From Candidatus Woesearchaeota archaeon (GTDB lineage Archaea > Nanoarchaeota > Nanoarchaeia > Woesearchaeales > UBA11576), in the NCBI GenBank assembly GCA_013331125.1, contig DUGW01000177.1, positions 1-7,105 of the forward strand: DNA of 7,105 nt. The letters are read 5' to 3'. How positions within the stretch are numbered: the first letter of the stretch is position 1; every line of letters starts with the position of its first letter. This document shows, one piece after another, positions 5,308 to 7,105 of the stretch. The translations under genes and the position numbers were made by a program. Under the pieces are notes generated by a model that was given only the letters and a program-made list of their open reading frames with translations, had not been told where the DNA came from and searched no databases.

Positions 5308-5802
5308 TTATTCTGTCTTTTCTTCTTCGTCCTCAGGTGGCGGTGGCACGTCGAGTTCTGGCTCTGAGCTTTCCTCGTCGTCTTTTTCGCCTTCTTCCTC
5401 CTCTGGAGCATCTTCGTCATGCTCGAGGTCTGATCCGAAATCATCTGAATCCTCTGGTGATGGTTCAGGCTCAGGCAGTGGTGCATCTTCTTCGGCGTAT
5501 GCCTCTTGCCTTCTTGACTGTTTAGGCGGGGCATCCTCCTCTATTGGTCCTTGTGCCTGTCCGACTACTTCCGCGAATCCTACCTTGCGGAGAACCTTTG
5601 TGATCCTTATCCTTACTTCGTCGCCTTCTTTTGAGTTTGGGACGAAAAGGACGAAACCTTTCTTCCTTGCTATGCCGTCGCCTTTCTCTCCGACAGCTTC
5701 GATCTTTACGTCTATCTCTTCTCCTACTTTGACTGGGGCGAATCCTCCTCCGCTACCCATCATTCCTCGGGGCCTGAAGCCTCCTCTATTTTCTCCATAC
5801 AT
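5308..5802 (-). CDS. TRAM-domain RNA-binding protein with glycine-rich head and acidic tail
   Basis: A 164-residue protein in three parts. Residues 1-21 are Gly/Arg-rich (RGG at 6-8, RPRG at 10-13, GSGGGF at 16-21). Residues about 22-82 form a TRAM domain: VKVGEEIDVKIEAVGEKGDG, the FVLFVP strand, then KEGDEVRIRITKV and a closing FAEVV. Residues 86-164 are a low-complexity tail with 36 Asp/Glu among 79, plus many Pro and Ser. Small TRAM proteins bind RNA and act as cold-responsive RNA chaperones in some archaea; they usually end soon after the domain, so the tail is unusual. ATG at 5802 has AGGTGA 8 nt upstream. An overlapping ATG at 5809 gives only seven codons in another frame. The gene has its own promoter and leads a likely unit with thpR. 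Confidence 0.85.
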   Translation of the reverse strand: MYGENRGGFRPRGMMGSGGGFAPVKVGEEIDVKIEAVGEKGDGIARKKGFVLFVPNSKEGDEVRIRITKVLRKVGFAEVVGQAQGPIEEDAPPKQSRRQEAYAEEDAPLPEPEPSPEDSDDFGSDLEHDEDAPEEEEGEKDDEESSEPELDVPPPPEDEEEKTE

Positions 5803-5810
5803 AACTCATT

Positions 5811-5816
5811 TCACCT
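5811..5816 (-). promoter_or_regulatory. Shine-Dalgarno site of the TRAM gene
   Basis: AGGTGA on the minus strand lies 8 nt before the ATG at 5802. It is the strongest ribosome binding site in the window and fixes this start over the out-of-frame ATG one base from it. Confidence 0.65.
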
Positions 5817-5834
5817 ACTATATCTATCTGTATC

Positions 5835-5848
5835 TGCGCCTGGGCGCA
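5835..5848 (-). promoter_or_regulatory. GC hairpin in the TRAM gene leader
   Basis: TGCGC-CCAG-GCGCA on the minus strand is a perfect 5-bp stem with a 4-nt loop, within the roughly 48-nt leader and about 18 nt upstream of the Shine-Dalgarno site. A temperature- or protein-sensitive role is possible for a putative RNA chaperone mRNA but is not shown. Confidence 0.4.
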
Positions 5849-5870
5849 TGGGGCTGAGAATCCTGTTGGG

Positions 5871-5877
5871 TTTATAA
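5871..5877 (-). promoter_or_regulatory. TATA box of the TRAM gene
   Basis: TTATAAA on the minus strand, preceded by GGCAAAAATA, predicts a start near 5850. It overlaps the second copy of the 15-bp repeat, so the end of the coiled-coil gene and the start of the TRAM gene share the same A/T-rich block. Confidence 0.6.
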
Positions 5878-5890
5878 TATTTTTGCCTTT
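5876..5890. repeat. 15-bp repeat shared by two intergenic gaps, copy 2
   Basis: Identical to 3927-3941. Here it follows the stop of the coiled-coil gene and runs into the TRAM gene TATA box. Confidence 0.5.
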
Positions 5891-5902
5891 AAGGGCTTTT
5901 AA

Positions 5903-7105
5903 CTACATCCTGGCCATAGAAAACGCCTTCTCTATGTTCTCTTTCTTGTATCCTGAGTTCATGAGTGACCGCATTATCTTTTCTTTGCTGTCTCCGTGCT
6001 GTGCCGCTATCTCTATCATGGGGACTATCTCTTCTGGTTCTGGGCCTTCGTATGGCTCAAACACGATCTTGTCTGCCGTTACCCTTTCGTAGAATTCCGG
6101 TTTGCTTATCTCTATCTCTTCCTCTTCCATCGCTGCCGCATAGTCTGGTACTGGCGTCTCTCTCATCAGCGTCTCCACGTCTGGTATCTCTGCCGTCGCT
6201 TTTGTGATGTTCTGGAGCCTGTTCGTGAATTCTGTTATCAGTCTCTTCTCCTGTTCTGTCTTTGTCTCCATTATCTTTCTCTGTTTCTCTAGGTGCGCTT
6301 TCATGCTTGCCAGCTGTGCGTTCAGCACTGCTATCTTCTTAGAGTGGAGTTTCATTATCCTCTGTTTCTTGTATTCTTCTTCCTGTCTTATGCTCTCTAT
6401 CTCTGTCTGGTATGTTTGTGTCTTCTCTTTGAGTGTTGTCGTCTCTTTGTCTATCTCTCTTTCGAGTACCTGCACCCTCTCTCGCGCCCTTACCAGTTCG
6501 TACATTATTGTCTGGTTCTTGTCATTGACCTCGTAGAGTCTTGATTCGAGCGCCGCCGTCTTGTTCTTCAGCCTTATCGCCTCTCTTTTCTCTGTCTGCA
6601 GCTGTTGTTCCATGGCTGCGTTGTGCTCGTCGAGGTGTTTCACCAGTGCTGTCTTCTCTGTGAGTTTCTCTTTGAGTATCCTGTTCTCTTCTGTCTTGCT
6701 GAGCAGGCCGTCTTTTGCGTTCTTGAGCTCTCCTGCTTTTTTCTCTAGTTCTGTCTGCGCCGCTTTCACCTGTTCTGTGGTCATCTGTGCCGCTGCGTCG
6801 CTCTCTCTGAACCTTTTCTTCAGCTCTAGCAGCATGTTTTCTCTCTGTCCCATCTCTTTTTCCAGCTGTGCGAGCTTGTTTGACCATGTCTGTGCTTCCT
6901 GTTCTCTTTTCTGCATCTCTTCGCGGAGTTCCAGGTTCTCTTGTGTGACTTCTTCCAGCCTTCCTCCCAGCTCTTCTATCAGGCTGTTCTTGTCTGCCAT
7001 GTCTTTCTCGAGTGGTTTCATGTCGTCGATGAGTTCGGAGATCACCCTTCTTTTCTCTTCCAGCTCGAGTTTAAGTTTTCCTATCTCCTGTTTTACTGTC
7101 TGTTC
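5903..7105 (-). CDS. Long coiled-coil protein with UBA-like C-terminus, 5' end outside window
   Basis: The frame is open to the window edge, so 400 C-terminal residues are visible. The internal GTG at 7045 should not be taken as the start, because 20 upstream codons (EQTVKQEIGKLKLELEEKRR) continue the same coiled coil. Visible residues from 1 to about 300 are almost unbroken heptad-like Glu/Lys/Leu/Gln sequence with no transmembrane stretch. A linker rich in Glu, Ile and Pro follows (about 300-358). The last 42 residues (359-400) are EIVPMIEIAAQHGDSKEKI, then SLMNSGYKKENIEKAF, which has the pattern of a small three-helix UBA-like module. The visible part has no SMC-type ATPase head, but the missing N-terminus could carry a domain. 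A scaffold or cell-structure role is possible; I do not recognise the gene. Confidence 0.75.
   Translation of the reverse strand, partial: EQTVKQEIGKLKLELEEKRRVISELIDDMKPLEKDMADKNSLIEELGGRLEEVTQENLELREEMQKREQEAQTWSNKLAQLEKEMGQRENMLLELKKRFRESDAAAQMTTEQVKAAQTELEKKAGELKNAKDGLLSKTEENRILKEKLTEKTALVKHLDEHNAAMEQQLQTEKREAIRLKNKTAALESRLYEVNDKNQTIMYELVRARERVQVLEREIDKETTTLKEKTQTYQTEIESIRQEEEYKKQRIMKLHSKKIAVLNAQLASMKAHLEKQRKIMETKTEQEKRLITEFTNRLQNITKATAEIPDVETLMRETPVPDYAAAMEEEEIEISKPEFYERVTADKIVFEPYEGPEPEEIVPMIEIAAQHGDSKEKIMRSLMNSGYKKENIEKAFSMARM

Noticed and set aside
5788..5809. Overlapping small open frame starting at 5809, one base after the Shine-Dalgarno site of the TRAM gene
   Set aside because: Only seven codons, and its ATG lies one base from AGGTGA, which is too close for initiation; the in-frame ATG at 5802 has ideal spacing.
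5237..5857. 206-codon serine-rich plus-strand frame opposite the TRAM gene
   Set aside because: The poly-Ser pattern is the antisense of the acidic tail codons (GAA/GAG/GAC); no family or start signal.
5903..7045. GTG at 7045 as the start of the coiled-coil protein
   Set aside because: The frame stays open upstream with continuous coiled-coil sequence to the window edge, so the true start is outside.

Overview
The window looks archaeal. It encodes a RecA-family protein of RadB size and layout, an archaeal-type ribosomal protein uS2, a small TRAM-domain RNA-binding protein and a LigT/ThpR-type RNA 2',3'-cyclic phosphodiesterase. The intergenic gaps carry TATA boxes about 25 bp from plausible starts, and stops are followed by T-rich stretches. 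The isolated rpsB gene and the long coiled-coil protein with a UBA-like tail would fit a DPANN or euryarchaeal lineage, but that placement is inference. No mobile element, CRISPR array, tRNA or rRNA was recognised.

Layout from left to right. Positions 1-2779 (minus strand) hold two adjacent genes, 7 bp apart, for multi-pass membrane proteins of the STT3/AglB-like GT-C kind; the leftmost runs off the window. A short divergent promoter region (2780-2863) separates them from radB (2864-3556, plus). Between radB and the convergent rpsB lies a roughly 390-bp gap with no convincing gene. It contains a 311-bp segment closed by two nested perfect 11-bp inverted repeats and holding five further local hairpins, which is most likely an unidentified structured RNA (3572-3882). 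Next on the minus strand come rpsB (4550-3948) with a long structured leader and its own promoter, thpR (5275-4736), the TRAM protein (5802-5308) and the 3' part of a coiled-coil gene (7105-5903).

RNA handling is the common theme of the right half: a ribosomal protein, an RNA end-processing enzyme and a putative RNA chaperone. The left half concerns membrane glycosyl transfer and radB recombination or repair. The coding segments read in detail avoid A on the plus strand at synonymous sites, whichever strand is coding. radB uses only CGN for arginine while rpsB uses only AGA/AGG, which points to a strand-linked mutation bias rather than gene-specific codon preference.

The items most worth following up are the 311-bp structured element, the structured rpsB leader with a 15-bp dyad at its predicted start site, and the paired STT3-like proteins that lack the WWDYG motif.
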